Origin: Bryopsis sp. KO-2023
Taxonomy: Eukaryota > Chlorophyta > Ulvophyceae > Bryopsidales > Bryopsidaceae
NCBI GenBank assembly: GCA_030272585.1
Contig: BSYQ01000002.1
Span: 4,650,001-4,714,000, forward strand
Direction of reading: 5' to 3'
Length of the DNA stretch: 64,000 bases
The translations under genes and the position numbers were made by a program. Numbering within the stretch: position 1 is the first letter of the stretch; every line of letters begins with the position of its first letter. Under the pieces are notes generated by a model, which saw only the letters and a list, made by a program, of their open reading frames with translations, was not told the origin of the DNA and did no database searches. This document shows, in pieces, positions 55,045-64,000 of the stretch.

Positions 55045-55662
55045 GCCTCTCCAGTAATATCCTGGCACACCACAGAGACGAGGGCAGAAAAGAGGCTCCG
55101 TCAGAACGTGACTTGGGTTTGACCATTCATCAAGGAAAGGAAAAATCGATGTCCAAGTTCATCTGCCCCACTCGTCTCCGAAGGGATGGGCCTTATCAAC
55201 AAGGAGCAGTAAGGGATGAAAAAATGTCGTCGCACCCAAAGTGTAGCTTTGTCCCCACGTTGTGTTTTGCTCAGGTGTTGATCCCCACACAGAAAAAAAA
55301 AAGCCAAAGAATCAAATAGACCTGGGGATTGCACACTGTCTGACGTGATGGAGAACGTGTCCAATGTTGGGCAGCGACTAAGAAAAACCCCTTGGCCTAC
55401 AGACTGGTGGACCCTATCAGCTTGGCTGGAACCACTTCTCAAAAAAGGTAAAGTGCGAAAAATGCTCGCTCCTTATTGCGGTCGATACCAGCGACCTGGC
55501 GCCAATCCCACGTTGACCTCTGTTTTTCGATCGTTGCGGTTGTGTTTTCAACAGGGGGCGCTCGGGTCGCTGAAGAGTATTTCTTTCGTTGTTTTTTTCT
55601 TTTGCAGGTTCTTTTTTTACGAGAAAAAAAAACGTCCGATCATCCCAACGAGCTCAGGCTAA
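55045..55662 (+). CDS. Unrecognised multi-exon gene (tentative)
   Basis: Two stretches look like exons. One runs from about 55045 to 55210 and reads SSNILAHHRDEGRKE through KFICPTRLRRDGPYQQGA to a GTAAGG donor. The other ends at about 55447 and reads ENVSNVGQRLRKTPWPTDWW through LSAWLEPLLKK to a GTAAAG donor, although it also stays open through it to TAA at 55660. Codon use is coding-like and both donors are good, but the phase between them does not fit simply. No domain is recognised. It could be the 5' part of the F-box locus or a separate gene. Confidence 0.3.
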
Positions 55663-55685
55663 CAAACTTAACGATTAAAGCCGCC

Positions 55686-56149
55686 ATGGGTAAGACGAGA
55701 TCGCGCTTGCGATCGAAATCGTTTGTTGTTCTATTTTCGGGGTGTGTGATCGCTCCATCCAACAGACAAAAATTTTTTCCACGGCGTGTTCATTCTATTG
55801 AATCAATCAGTCAATAATACATGCAGAATTTTAGTTCACTCATGATTGTGTTGTGACAGCGACTTCTGGAAATACAAGGATGAATTGGGACCTGCCAGAG
55901 GAATTGCTTTGTGGAATTTTCACCCTTCTTCCACCCAGAGCTCTGGAAAGCTGCTGTTGTGTGGCCAAGACTTGGGATGAAGCAGGAAAAATTATCAAAA
56001 AGCTGAGGATTACGTGGGATCTTCCAAAAGAGATTCTCTGTGAAGTTTTGATCCGTCTTTCCCCCACAGATTTTTATAGTTGCTGTTCCGTGGCGAAGAA
56101 GTGGAATGCAGCGGGAAGGTTTGTCAAAAACCTGACGATTGATCTGCCA
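55686..56149 (+). CDS. Tandem F-box protein, 5' exons
   Basis: A start in the context gccgccATGG gives a 4-nt first exon (55686-55689), closed by a GTAAGA donor. A 170-bp intron follows, and exon 2 opens at 55860 in phase. It encodes MATSGNTRMN and then two F-box-like units. The first is WDLPEELLCGIFTLLPPRAL with SCCCVAKTWDEAG; the second is WDLPKEILCEVLIRLSPTDF with SCCSVAKKWNAAG. Each is followed by a short hydrophobic link (KLRIT, NLTID). F-boxes bind Skp1 and bring substrates to SCF ubiquitin ligases. Exon 2 reaches IDLP, the start of a third unit, exactly at a GTATGT donor (56150). The next exon was not located. If the intron is retained the frame ends at 56191. Confidence 0.65.
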
Positions 56150-59100
56150 GTATGTTTGCGTGTTGTTGGGCTGCAATCTTGCTGCCCTTAAGAAATACCC
56201 TTACCCTGAATTCCCACCTCCATAATTCACTGCACAGGGGGCTTATAGGTGAATGTGTGATTTCTGGTGGGGGGGGGGGGCACTGCCCCTGGAAGGAGCA
56301 TTAAACCTGTTTTGTCAGACATCTGTGGAATGGCCTCTGTTGGGTACAATTTTCTCATTTTTTGTGTTTTCTGGTAAGATGATAGGGGTTGTTCAAGAGG
56401 TTTTTTTGAAAATGTATTTCAGGTTCTGGTGAATGCTAGGTAATTTTTAGAGTATACTGGTATTGTTTCTTTCACTTCCTTTTAAGATTTCGACAGATGT
56501 TGTATTTTGAATCGGATGCAAAATTTGGGAGGGGGGAGAAAAAGTTGAAAAAAAAAAAAGGTGAGCGATCAATGGGTGAGTCACACAAGGTAAAAAAGGT
56601 CACCAGCTCAGGCGCGCCGCGCCAAAACCATGGCACCCGTTGGTGCTTGGTTGCATACCCAAACCATTAAAACTCGGCGCAGTCCGATTCAGTTATCGTA
56701 GACGGTCTCTGCGGTAATTCAGTGCGACTCTATTTTCAAATGCGGCGCGAATGAAAAAGTTAGTAGTCGCGCCGAATGCGTTTTCGGATCGTCACAACGT
56801 CGACATTCTGCCACTCCACTGTGAGGCGATTGAGACGCCATCCAAGGGCTGCTGGATTCGGAGTGCGACCGTTCGCTGTGGATTCAGTGTGGCAGAGTTG
56901 CGCCCCCTCAAGCCGCTCGTGGGGGGGCTTGCCAGCTGGCTGCTAGTGGAAAAATAATGAACCTGGTGTGCGACACTCCAACGAAAAATTGTTGGAAAAA
57001 AAAGTCACCTGATCTGAGAATGTCGGTCATGGTAGCATTTCCATATGTAGTGAAAATGCTGGTGGAGGTCATGGCTGACGCCCCCTTCATGTTTTGGAGA
57101 AGAAGGGGTCCAGTAGAATGATGTGTGTGGATCAGGTAATTGCTTGATTGGCACTGATGGTAGAATGTCACTCGGCAACTGAATGAAATAAAATCTTGTC
57201 CAAATTTCCAGTTCAATTGTTCTCTTTTTCTTCATTAAGACAAGAATCCCTTCACTAACTGAGTGCTAAAAATCTTCTGTGGAATTAAAAAGTGAAAAAA
57301 AACAAACAATTGGAATGAAAAAACACCCCTTGGTGTGGCCTGGATTGTCCCACCAGAATTCCTACCTCCAAAGAAATCAGTCTTGTTGGGAAATCGATTT
57401 TTTCAATGGAACACCCCCCACTCTTTGCCCAATCATCAAAATTGCACCTAGAATTCCAGCCACTGTTGATTCAATGCTGGTGGATGTGAATTTCGTTTTG
57501 AAAATGTGGAAACTCAGGTAGCGAAGCCCAGAAACATTGTCTTCTAGTTATTGACAATGGGGGTGGATCGCAAACAGACGAAAATGCGAAATGAGTTGGA
57601 CTCTCCTCTGCTACGGCAAGCAACAGGAGCCTTGTCTCAAAAGGACTGCAAAAATATCCGAAGGTCTTTCCAGGTCAGGTTAGTTTTCACCCACCCATCT
57701 ACTGAAAAAATGAGAAAAAAAAGAGAAGATGAGAAAGAAAAGGTAAGCCAGATACCTGAAGGGAAGGCTTCCTTTGAATGGGGTTGAAATAAGCAAAAAC
57801 AATTTCAGAAAAGCATCGCCCATGACTCTTTTTTTTGTGGGTCACTGACCCACAAAATATCAATAGCTGGTCCTACAATGGAAGGTTTTGAGAAAAGAGT
57901 TTTTTACTCAAAATTGCTCAAGATTCTGCATTCGGCTATGGACAGGGGTGCATCACCTAGGATCAGTTTTCACCATTCTGGATACTATGATTCAGATTGA
58001 TGTCAAGAAAAAAAAGGTTCAAAGGTGATTGAAAAAGAAGCATTGTTCACATTTCAGGAAGAAAGTAATATGCAGGGATTCCTTGTTTGCCATTTCTGTT
58101 TTTTTCAAAGTCTATTTTTTGGGATTGTTATTCCTTGCAAGTGACTTTCCTTTTCCCATGTTTCTGTTGAACCCTGAAACAGAATTGGTATGATTAAAAG
58201 AAACGTGACAAAAAAAAATGGTCCAGATGCACCAGAGTTGCTGGAGTGCTTCGTTGCTACTGCAATCAATTGGTTTTTATCAAAACACACACATGGAAGG
58301 TGCTTTTTTTATTTTGAATTGGGAAAACCCAAGATTGTGAAACTTTTTGGAGCACCATTCACCTGCCAGCCCAAATGAAACTGGAGACAAAAAATGAAAT
58401 CTTGAAGAATCCTCCTGCTGGGCTAAAATGCCAATGGCTGCATCACTGAAAAAGGTAAAAAAAAATGGTTCTAAAGCGTTGCAATCACTTTTGGCCTACC
58501 TCCACAATGAATAAAAAGAAAATCAAAGATTTTTTTTTCTTTTTCAATGCATGAGTTCCAGCTGTTGGTGACTTTCAATTTGAAGAAGGGACTTCGAATT
58601 ATCTACTCAAGGTTAGGTCGGGCGATCGAGTCCGTGGGGCTGCTCTCCTCGATTTGGCGGAATAAGTTCTGGAGCTCAGCACAACTCCAGGCAATGATAT
58701 GTGGAATATATGTACGTGTTTTGACAAGAAAATCTCAAACACGACTGAGGGCTGTTTAAGGTTTCCTTTGTAAGGCTTACGAAAAAAGTTCACACCCTTT
58801 TGAGTATCAGTTTTTCTTCTTTTTTTTGGGTTCTTTTTTCGCACCCTTTTGTTCTACGCCGCCACTGACCTTGGGGTGGATCTTCCCAATAGATCAAAAG
58901 TTGGGGAAGATCAGCAGTAGCAAATTTGATTTCTAGAAAAAGGACTTGTGGTTGATGATGTCAAAAAGAGAATCTGTATTTTCCGATGTCTTTTGTGTGT
59001 ATATGGAGGGGGGGGCTTTTTTTGAAGGGGGGGGGGAAGGGCAATCCTCCACTGAATTTCAATAAAAAGAAGAATAAGAAGAATATTATAAAATGACCTG

Positions 59101-59330
59101 AACCAGGCCTGATTTAGGTCCCTAGGAGCGGATCTGTTATTCAAGAATGGGTGTTTTCGCTTTTAAACAAGAATAGATGAGGCCTGAAATGGACAGGGAC
59201 GCCATGGATCGAAAGAAAGATGTTGAAATAGTTTATTCTCTTCAGAAAATGGTATCTTTTTAAAATTTTCCCTGATACCATTTTTGATACCAGCTGCTGA
59301 CGTCCAGGGACGTCAGACGTCAAAGGCGTC

Positions 59331-59363
59331 ATGCATCTGACGTCTGTGAAGCGTCAGATGCAT
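59331..59363. repeat. 12-bp perfect hairpin in a cluster of ACGTC words
   Basis: ATGCATCTGACG (59331-59342) pairs with CGTCAGATGCAT (59352-59363) over a 9-nt loop. Several more gacgtc/cgtcag words lie at 59299-59330. It may be a protein-binding cluster or the end of a decayed element. Confidence 0.7.
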
Positions 59364-59445
59364 CCCCGGTGAATGACAGCATCCTCCCAAGGAGGTACTA
59401 CTGAACTACAGCGAGGAAACCATCGCAAGAGCACAGAGTCAAGAC

Positions 59446-59512
59446 AATGGTTCGATCAATCAGATTGGGACTTGCGAGACTGAGGTCCTGGGTTCGAGTC
59501 TGAGTGGGAACG
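59446..59512 (+). pseudogene. tRNA-like segment (possible SINE head)
   Basis: A B-box-like GGGTTCGAGTC lies at 59490-59500, and an A-box-like tggttcgatcaatcagatt about 40 bp upstream. The stems pair poorly, so no functional tRNA is called. It lies about 90 bp before element D. Confidence 0.35.
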
Positions 59513-59591
59513 TGCTTCGGTTTGGGCCTGTGTGTGAGTGTGTGAGTGAGTCAGGAGTAGAACTGGCGGCTGTGAGTCAGGGTAGTGGGAG

Positions 59592-59797
59592 TGTTACGGG
59601 TGGTTAGTCACCCTCGGGAAAGTCGAACTGGGAGTTAAAGGATGGGACGCTTGATGTAACCTTGCTTTTCAGTGATCTGTTTGTGTGACCCCGAGTCTGT
59701 GACCCGTGCGATTTTGTGTGACCGTTCCGCCGCCGCCTCACTCTTTCCCGAGATAGGAGACGTCGCTCGCGGACGTCAGTCCTCCCGAGCGATAACA
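59592..59797 (+). repeat. Element D, 5' LTR (start inferred)
   Basis: Ends TGTTA/TAACA are inverted. The segment gtgtgaccccgagtctgtgac matches a similar stretch in the element E LTR. The primer-binding site follows four bases downstream. Confidence 0.6.
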
Positions 59798-60231
59798 TTT
59801 TTGGTTTCGGAGCCCGAAGGAACCGACTGGACTGGAGCTCTCCGCTGGTTTGACCAGCAGGTTTGTTCGAGGCGCTTAACGCCAGTCGTAAGGTCGTGGG
59901 AAAACGGAAAAAAGGCAAACGCAGTGAACGGGAAAAAAGGAAAACGTGTGGTAGCAACGTTGGAAAAGAATCACACCCATAAAAAGAGAGAAAAGAGGGT
60001 GCCAACGTTCAGTCGTGTGACAGGACGTTTGGGAAAAAGGTTACCCTGTAACCTGCGTCGCTGTCAGCGAACTGTAGTACTCAGGTTCGAAGGGTTAGAG
60101 TCGGACGTGAAGGGGTATAGTAGTATTACGTATAGTAACTCTCACGGCAAGGGCACGTGGGTTATCCGTTCACAGTTCGGCAAGGACAGGTCGTGGCGCG
60201 AAAGTCAACGGTCTACAGTTGACAGTAACCG

Positions 60232-61851
60232 TTGCCTGGAAAGTCAACTGAAAGTCAAGCGACCAGAATGGCTCTGGTTCCGGTCGTTACGGAAAGCGAC
60301 ATGGTCGCGATAAGCGACGAAGTTATGGAAGGGTCAGAAGTGCAACCAATGGTGCACCAGCAAATTCAGAATATACAGATAAATGGTTCTGATCACACTG
60401 AAATGCAGAGACAGATTGAGGTCTGGGGTGGAACAGTAACCAACCACCTCCAGCAATCATTGACCTCCATGCAGAACCAGGTTCAACAAGTCCAGGTTGA
60501 ACTCTATACACACAGAGAGCAAGCAGAGCTACATCAGTCAACTCTAAAGGAAGAGTTGCAGTCAGCCTTAGTGCACAGTTTGGAAGAACAGAGTCGAAAA
60601 CTACAGCAGACTCAGGAGCTACATGCAAAGGACTTTTATCAAAGCCTCACTGCAAATACAAACACTCAACTGAAGGACCTTGGTGAACAGTTGAGAAGTA
60701 CAGGAAAAGATCATGCTGTGGGCATGGCTCAGTGGAAAAATAAGAACCAAACAGAGCTGGAACTATTCCAGAAGAAGCAGTTAGCTCTACAGGAGCAACT
60801 GATGTTGGTTCAAAAGAAACAGCAGGAAGATATTAATGCCCAATTATATGAAGTGTCTCAGCACATGCAAAGAATGCAAAAACAGCTGATGGAAGAGAGG
60901 GAGAGTATGACAAACACAATGACTAGCATACTACAAGGAGAATTGGACTCCTATCCTGCAGTCATTCAGAAAATGGTAGCTACAGCAGTGGATGAAACCA
61001 CCACAGCTATTGAAGACAAGTATAACAATGCTGAAGGACAGAAAGCAGATCTAGAAGAGACTAGATGGGCTTTAACTGATCCAGACTATCAGAAAGCAGT
61101 TGATGGCTGGATGAAGGATGGAATTCTGAGAACACCTATTCCTCCACAAGTGATGCAAGTGCATATGATGCAAGCAACACAAACAGTACAGAATACAGAG
61201 GAAGGAGAAACTGAGGGACAAACTCAGGATATCCCAACATCTGGTCAGCCACCAGTACAGCAAGTTATACCTGCCACAAGTACTGGAGCAGTACCTCCAC
61301 GACCCTCTTCTTTAGGTCTGATAGACCTCACTTCAGGACAACAACTGTCCATGGGTTTACCACCCCCTATACTGCAACCACCAGCAGTAACTATAGCACC
61401 TCCAGCTACCTTTACTGTAGGTACTACCCCAGCACCATCAGGAATGGGAATTAGACCACCAAATCCCTTTGAACAGTTAACAAGTCAAAGAGCATCCAGT
61501 GGTGGTGCACCTGGAGGAAATCCAGGGGATCCAAATGGATCAAATGGACCAAATGGCCCAGACAGACCAGGCATGCCTAGAGCATCTGGTTCTGGACATC
61601 CAGGGCCAGGGAATGGTGGTGATGGTGGTGGAGGTGATGGAGGAGGTCCCCCAGGAGGAGGACCACCTGATAGAGATCCTAGTGGCACATCAGGAGGTTC
61701 AGGACAAGGTCCTGATAGACCTTACAGCAAACAGATTAAGCTCACTCCCCCAGAGAAATTCACTGGAGATGAAAGGATGTCTGCAACAGAATGGATACTA
61801 GGAATGAAGAGATGGTTGCAGAATCAACACATCTTAGAGAGAGACTGGTTA
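60232..61851 (+). CDS. Element D Gag, N-terminal part
   Basis: 540 codons, cut off by element E. An N-terminal HQQIQNIQING motif resembles the His/Gln/Val motif of the element B and E Gags. A long Gln-rich coiled coil covers about residues 60-260. A Pro/Gly-rich linker follows (about 370-490), and then the first part of a Retrotrans_gag domain (LTPPEKFTGDERMSATEWIL). The first Met is uncertain, since another in-frame Met lies about 13 codons on. Confidence 0.8.
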
Positions 61852-62025
61852 TGATACGTTGTCGCACTCATTTTGCGGTACGAGTGTGTAGTACGGGTTA
61901 GTACGGGTTCTAGGGGGTTAAGTTCAGAGAGACCACCTTGTAAAATTAATTCTCTGGTTTGTAGTGTGTGTGACCCCAGTCTCAGACTCAGCAACGACTT
62001 CACTAAAACCTACAGGGGCCTAACA
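61852..62025 (+). repeat. Element E, 5' LTR
   Basis: 174 bp, TG...CA ends, followed by AC and then TGGTTTCGGAGC. Its first bases supply the TGA that ends the interrupted gag frame of element D. Confidence 0.75.
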
Positions 62026-62522
62026 ACTGGTTTCGGAGCCGAAGCACCCTTCCTGCAAGTCGAGTCTACTTAGTGGAAGAGATCGACAGGAGATTTTGCA
62101 GTCGAGGTGCAAAAGATCAGGGTCGGCTAGGTCGAAGAAGGTTTCCCCTCGTGTCTGGAACCTACTTCGTGTTGCTGCGCACCAACCAAACGCTGGACGA
62201 ACGAGAACGCACGTTGCTGCGCTCGATCATCCCTCCCAAAATCACAGGATCTATAGATCCTTGGACGCTACGACCACAGCACGGCGTAGTAGTACTTCCG
62301 TTTGTCGGAGAGTTGTCGGCACGCGGTTACCGCAGAGCGGACAAAACGAGTCTGCCAGCGGACGTTTCTGCGGACGAATACGTTTCCGCCAGAAATTACG
62401 TGCCAGAAACCGCTGCCAGAAACCGCTGACAAAGAGTGACCAATTAGTCACGTGGATTACCCGCCAACGGAATCCACCAAACGGACACGTGATTCTACCG
62501 CCGACGAATCAAGACATCCACC

Positions 62523-64000
62523 ATGAGCGGACACGACGAGCAGCTATACCTGGAATACGGTATCGAAGACAATCAGCAAGAGCGCGACGCCCCAGATGGC
62601 CCGCCGCTATATCCGCTGATCGTCGCCCAGGAATTACCTGCTGTCGGACTGCCGATACAGGCAGAAATGGACCAGCCTTTACAGGCATACGGTGTCCCCG
62701 CGCACCCGGACATGGTGGAGGAAGCAGGCGATGAGGAAGCGGACATTGGCCCGGAGTTTGATGAGGAGATGGAAGAAGAGCCAGGAGTCTTCATCAATCA
62801 ACAAACGCAGCACCTGCAACAGAGCCAAGTAAACGTGCATAACCAGACCCTGCACGTGCACAACGATGGCCTGCAGGAGCGCGACCTCCATGAATCGCAA
62901 GAGCGGTTATACAGCCAATTGTCCGAGGAGGCTGCCCAGCGGACAGCCCAGGTCGCCGAGCACCTTGATAGTCGGATGGAGGGAGCTTGTTCAAGCATGG
63001 CTTCCCAAGTACATGATGTGTTGGACTCTACTCTACAGTCCCGCCATCACCAGATCGAAGGACAGCTCAGTGAGAGGTTGGATGAGCGGATACAAGATCT
63101 GGATGCTGCAGCCAAGGGGAGGCTCAGCCAAATGGAAGCTGGCTTGGCGAATATCCGTGATGTCGCCCAGAAAGAGGTGGACGAAGCCAAAGAGGCTCAG
63201 CGGATATTGGCTGAACAAGTGGCTGACACGGACGAAAAAAGGAAGAAACTCGAAGAAGAGTATGACCGGCAATATAACGACGCCCTTTGGGGGTTGGATA
63301 CGGTTCAACAAGAACTGAGAGAGACCCAGGCAGAACTGGATGCGGGTCAAGATAAACAGTTCAAGGAAATCGCTCATGTTAAGTATGATCTCAAAGAGAC
63401 GCAAGAAAAAGCGGAAAGTTTTCAGATACAGCATCATGCGGAAGTAGCCTATTTGTTAAAGGAGGCAGCGGCTGCGAAAGAAGCGGCGGCTAGATTACAA
63501 GCGGAAATGGAGGAGTTGAAAAGAAGTCAAAGTCGGTCTTCAAGGAGAAGCAGATCGAGAAGCTCAACAAGGAGCAGAGAGCCGCGGGAAATGCTACAAG
63601 AAATGCTACAAGATCCGGAAACAGCGCAAGAGCTAAAGAAGGTGTTTGAGGATGTAGCGGACACAAAGTTCACGTCGAATTTTGAGTTTTGGCGGAAGAA
63701 AGATGCTGCAGCAGTTGCCACACAAATGGCATCCGCTGCTCAACAAACACCTCTTGTGGCTGCTATGGCGGGAGCGGGAACCAGAACGGTGGCACAACCA
63801 CCAAGCTTGGCCGAAGTACAAGTTCCATTCGGTCAACCGCCCCAAACCTCATCCGGCTTTGCCCCGGATTCGGTAGGTTTCCCGCCATTACCACCAGTAT
63901 TCCCGCGGGCAAATAGACCGATTACCCGACCTGCATCACCCCCAGTCATTATTCCTGGAGTGGGGCGAGGCAGTGCAATCAGCGGACAGGGAAATGTACC
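62523..64000 (+). CDS. Element E Gag, N-terminal part
   Basis: At least 492 codons, open to the window edge. It begins MSGHDEQLYLEYG, similar in style to the element B Gag start (MSGQT). An acidic region and a Gln/His stretch with VNVHNQTLHVH (about residues 100-115) are followed by a coiled coil (about 125-335), an SR-rich patch (SQSRSSRRSRSRSSTRSR), and a Pro-rich linker where the window ends. The capsid domain and zinc knuckle would lie beyond. Confidence 0.85.
   Translation, partial: MSGHDEQLYLEYGIEDNQQERDAPDGPPLYPLIVAQELPAVGLPIQAEMDQPLQAYGVPAHPDMVEEAGDEEADIGPEFDEEMEEEPGVFINQQTQHLQQSQVNVHNQTLHVHNDGLQERDLHESQERLYSQLSEEAAQRTAQVAEHLDSRMEGACSSMASQVHDVLDSTLQSRHHQIEGQLSERLDERIQDLDAAAKGRLSQMEAGLANIRDVAQKEVDEAKEAQRILAEQVADTDEKRKKLEEEYDRQYNDALWGLDTVQQELRETQAELDAGQDKQFKEIAHVKYDLKETQEKAESFQIQHHAEVAYLLKEAAAAKEAAARLQAEMEELKRSQSRSSRRSRSRSSTRSREPREMLQEMLQDPETAQELKKVFEDVADTKFTSNFEFWRKKDAAAVATQMASAAQQTPLVAAMAGAGTRTVAQPPSLAEVQVPFGQPPQTSSGFAPDSVGFPPLPPVFPRANRPITRPASPPVIIPGVGRGSAISGQGNV

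Larger units (their letters stand above)
56150..59591. other. Intronic or intergenic DNA
   Basis: Several ttttcag-type acceptors and short frames occur, for example 57279-57521 (ends at a CTCAG/GTAGCG donor), 57551-57787 and 58547-58759. None shows a domain or continues the F-box repeat. They may include exons of the F-box gene that I cannot identify. Confidence 0.4.
59592..61851 (+). mobile_element. Ty3/Gypsy element D, 5' part, interrupted by element E
   Basis: A 5' LTR of about 206 bp (59592-59797, TGTTAC...GATAACA), the primer-binding site TGGTTTCGGAGC at 59802, a leader and the first 540 codons of gag. The gag frame stops at 61851, where the LTR of another element begins. The remainder should lie beyond the window. 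The LTR start was inferred from the TGTTA/TAACA ends and from alignment with element E, because the second LTR is not visible. Confidence 0.75.
61852..64000 (+). mobile_element. Ty3/Gypsy element E, inserted in element D, runs off the window
   Basis: A 174-bp 5' LTR (61852-62025, TGATAC...CTAACA), the primer-binding site at 62028-62039, a leader of about 480 bp, and a gag frame still open at the window end. It lies in the same orientation inside the gag gene of element D. LTR size and structure resemble element B. Only the left end is visible, so wholeness cannot be judged. Confidence 0.8.

Overview
The window is nuclear DNA of a eukaryote, probably a microbial one (alga or protist) that I cannot name. 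Host genes have GT-AG introns of about 90-320 bp with T-rich acceptors, two candidate starts sit in a gccgccATGG context, there is a Pol III-type tRNA gene, and LTR retrotransposons fill about half the sequence. A basic, Ser/Arg-rich N-terminus on a thioredoxin-like protein resembles an organelle-targeting peptide, so the organism may carry a plastid; this is inference.

Layout. 1-3.8 kb, 29.1-31.1 kb and 40.3-45 kb are AT-rich blocks without genes, holding old retroelement scraps and a 143-bp tandem array. 3.8-6.2 kb and 45-48.2 kb are homopolymer-rich intergenic DNA with perfect hairpins. 6.2-18 kb is a gene segment: a protein of the bacterial Amidase_3 family that has lost most active-site residues, and an LRRC57-like leucine-rich-repeat gene. 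Two LTR elements lie inside or against that LRR gene: a young chromodomain Ty3/Gypsy element on the minus strand (9998-17581, LTRs identical, target duplication AACGA) and an 11-kb three-ORF Ty3/Gypsy element (18032-29057). The latter is itself interrupted by a 463-bp MITE carrying a tRNA-like segment. 31.1-40.3 kb is a large LTR element without recognisable gag or pol. 48.2-56.2 kb is a second gene segment: a thioredoxin-like gene, a tRNA-Val, a 2-oxoglutarate/Fe(II) dioxygenase, some unrecognised exons and a tandem F-box gene. From 59.6 kb to the end, one Ty3/Gypsy element has inserted into the gag gene of another.

Five LTR elements with different LTRs share the same 12-nt primer-binding site (TGGTTTCGGAGC), which fixed the inner edge of each 5' LTR. 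The host genes show no operon-like or pathway link to one another. The most unusual observations are the amidase pseudoenzyme, a thioredoxin gene whose two in-frame TAG codons bracket a conserved segment that is also a possible 51-nt phase-0 intron, a dioxygenase gene crossed by a 22-bp duplication or a 19-nt GT-AG segment, a third ORF behind pol in the large Gypsy element, and the MITE with a tRNA-like passenger.
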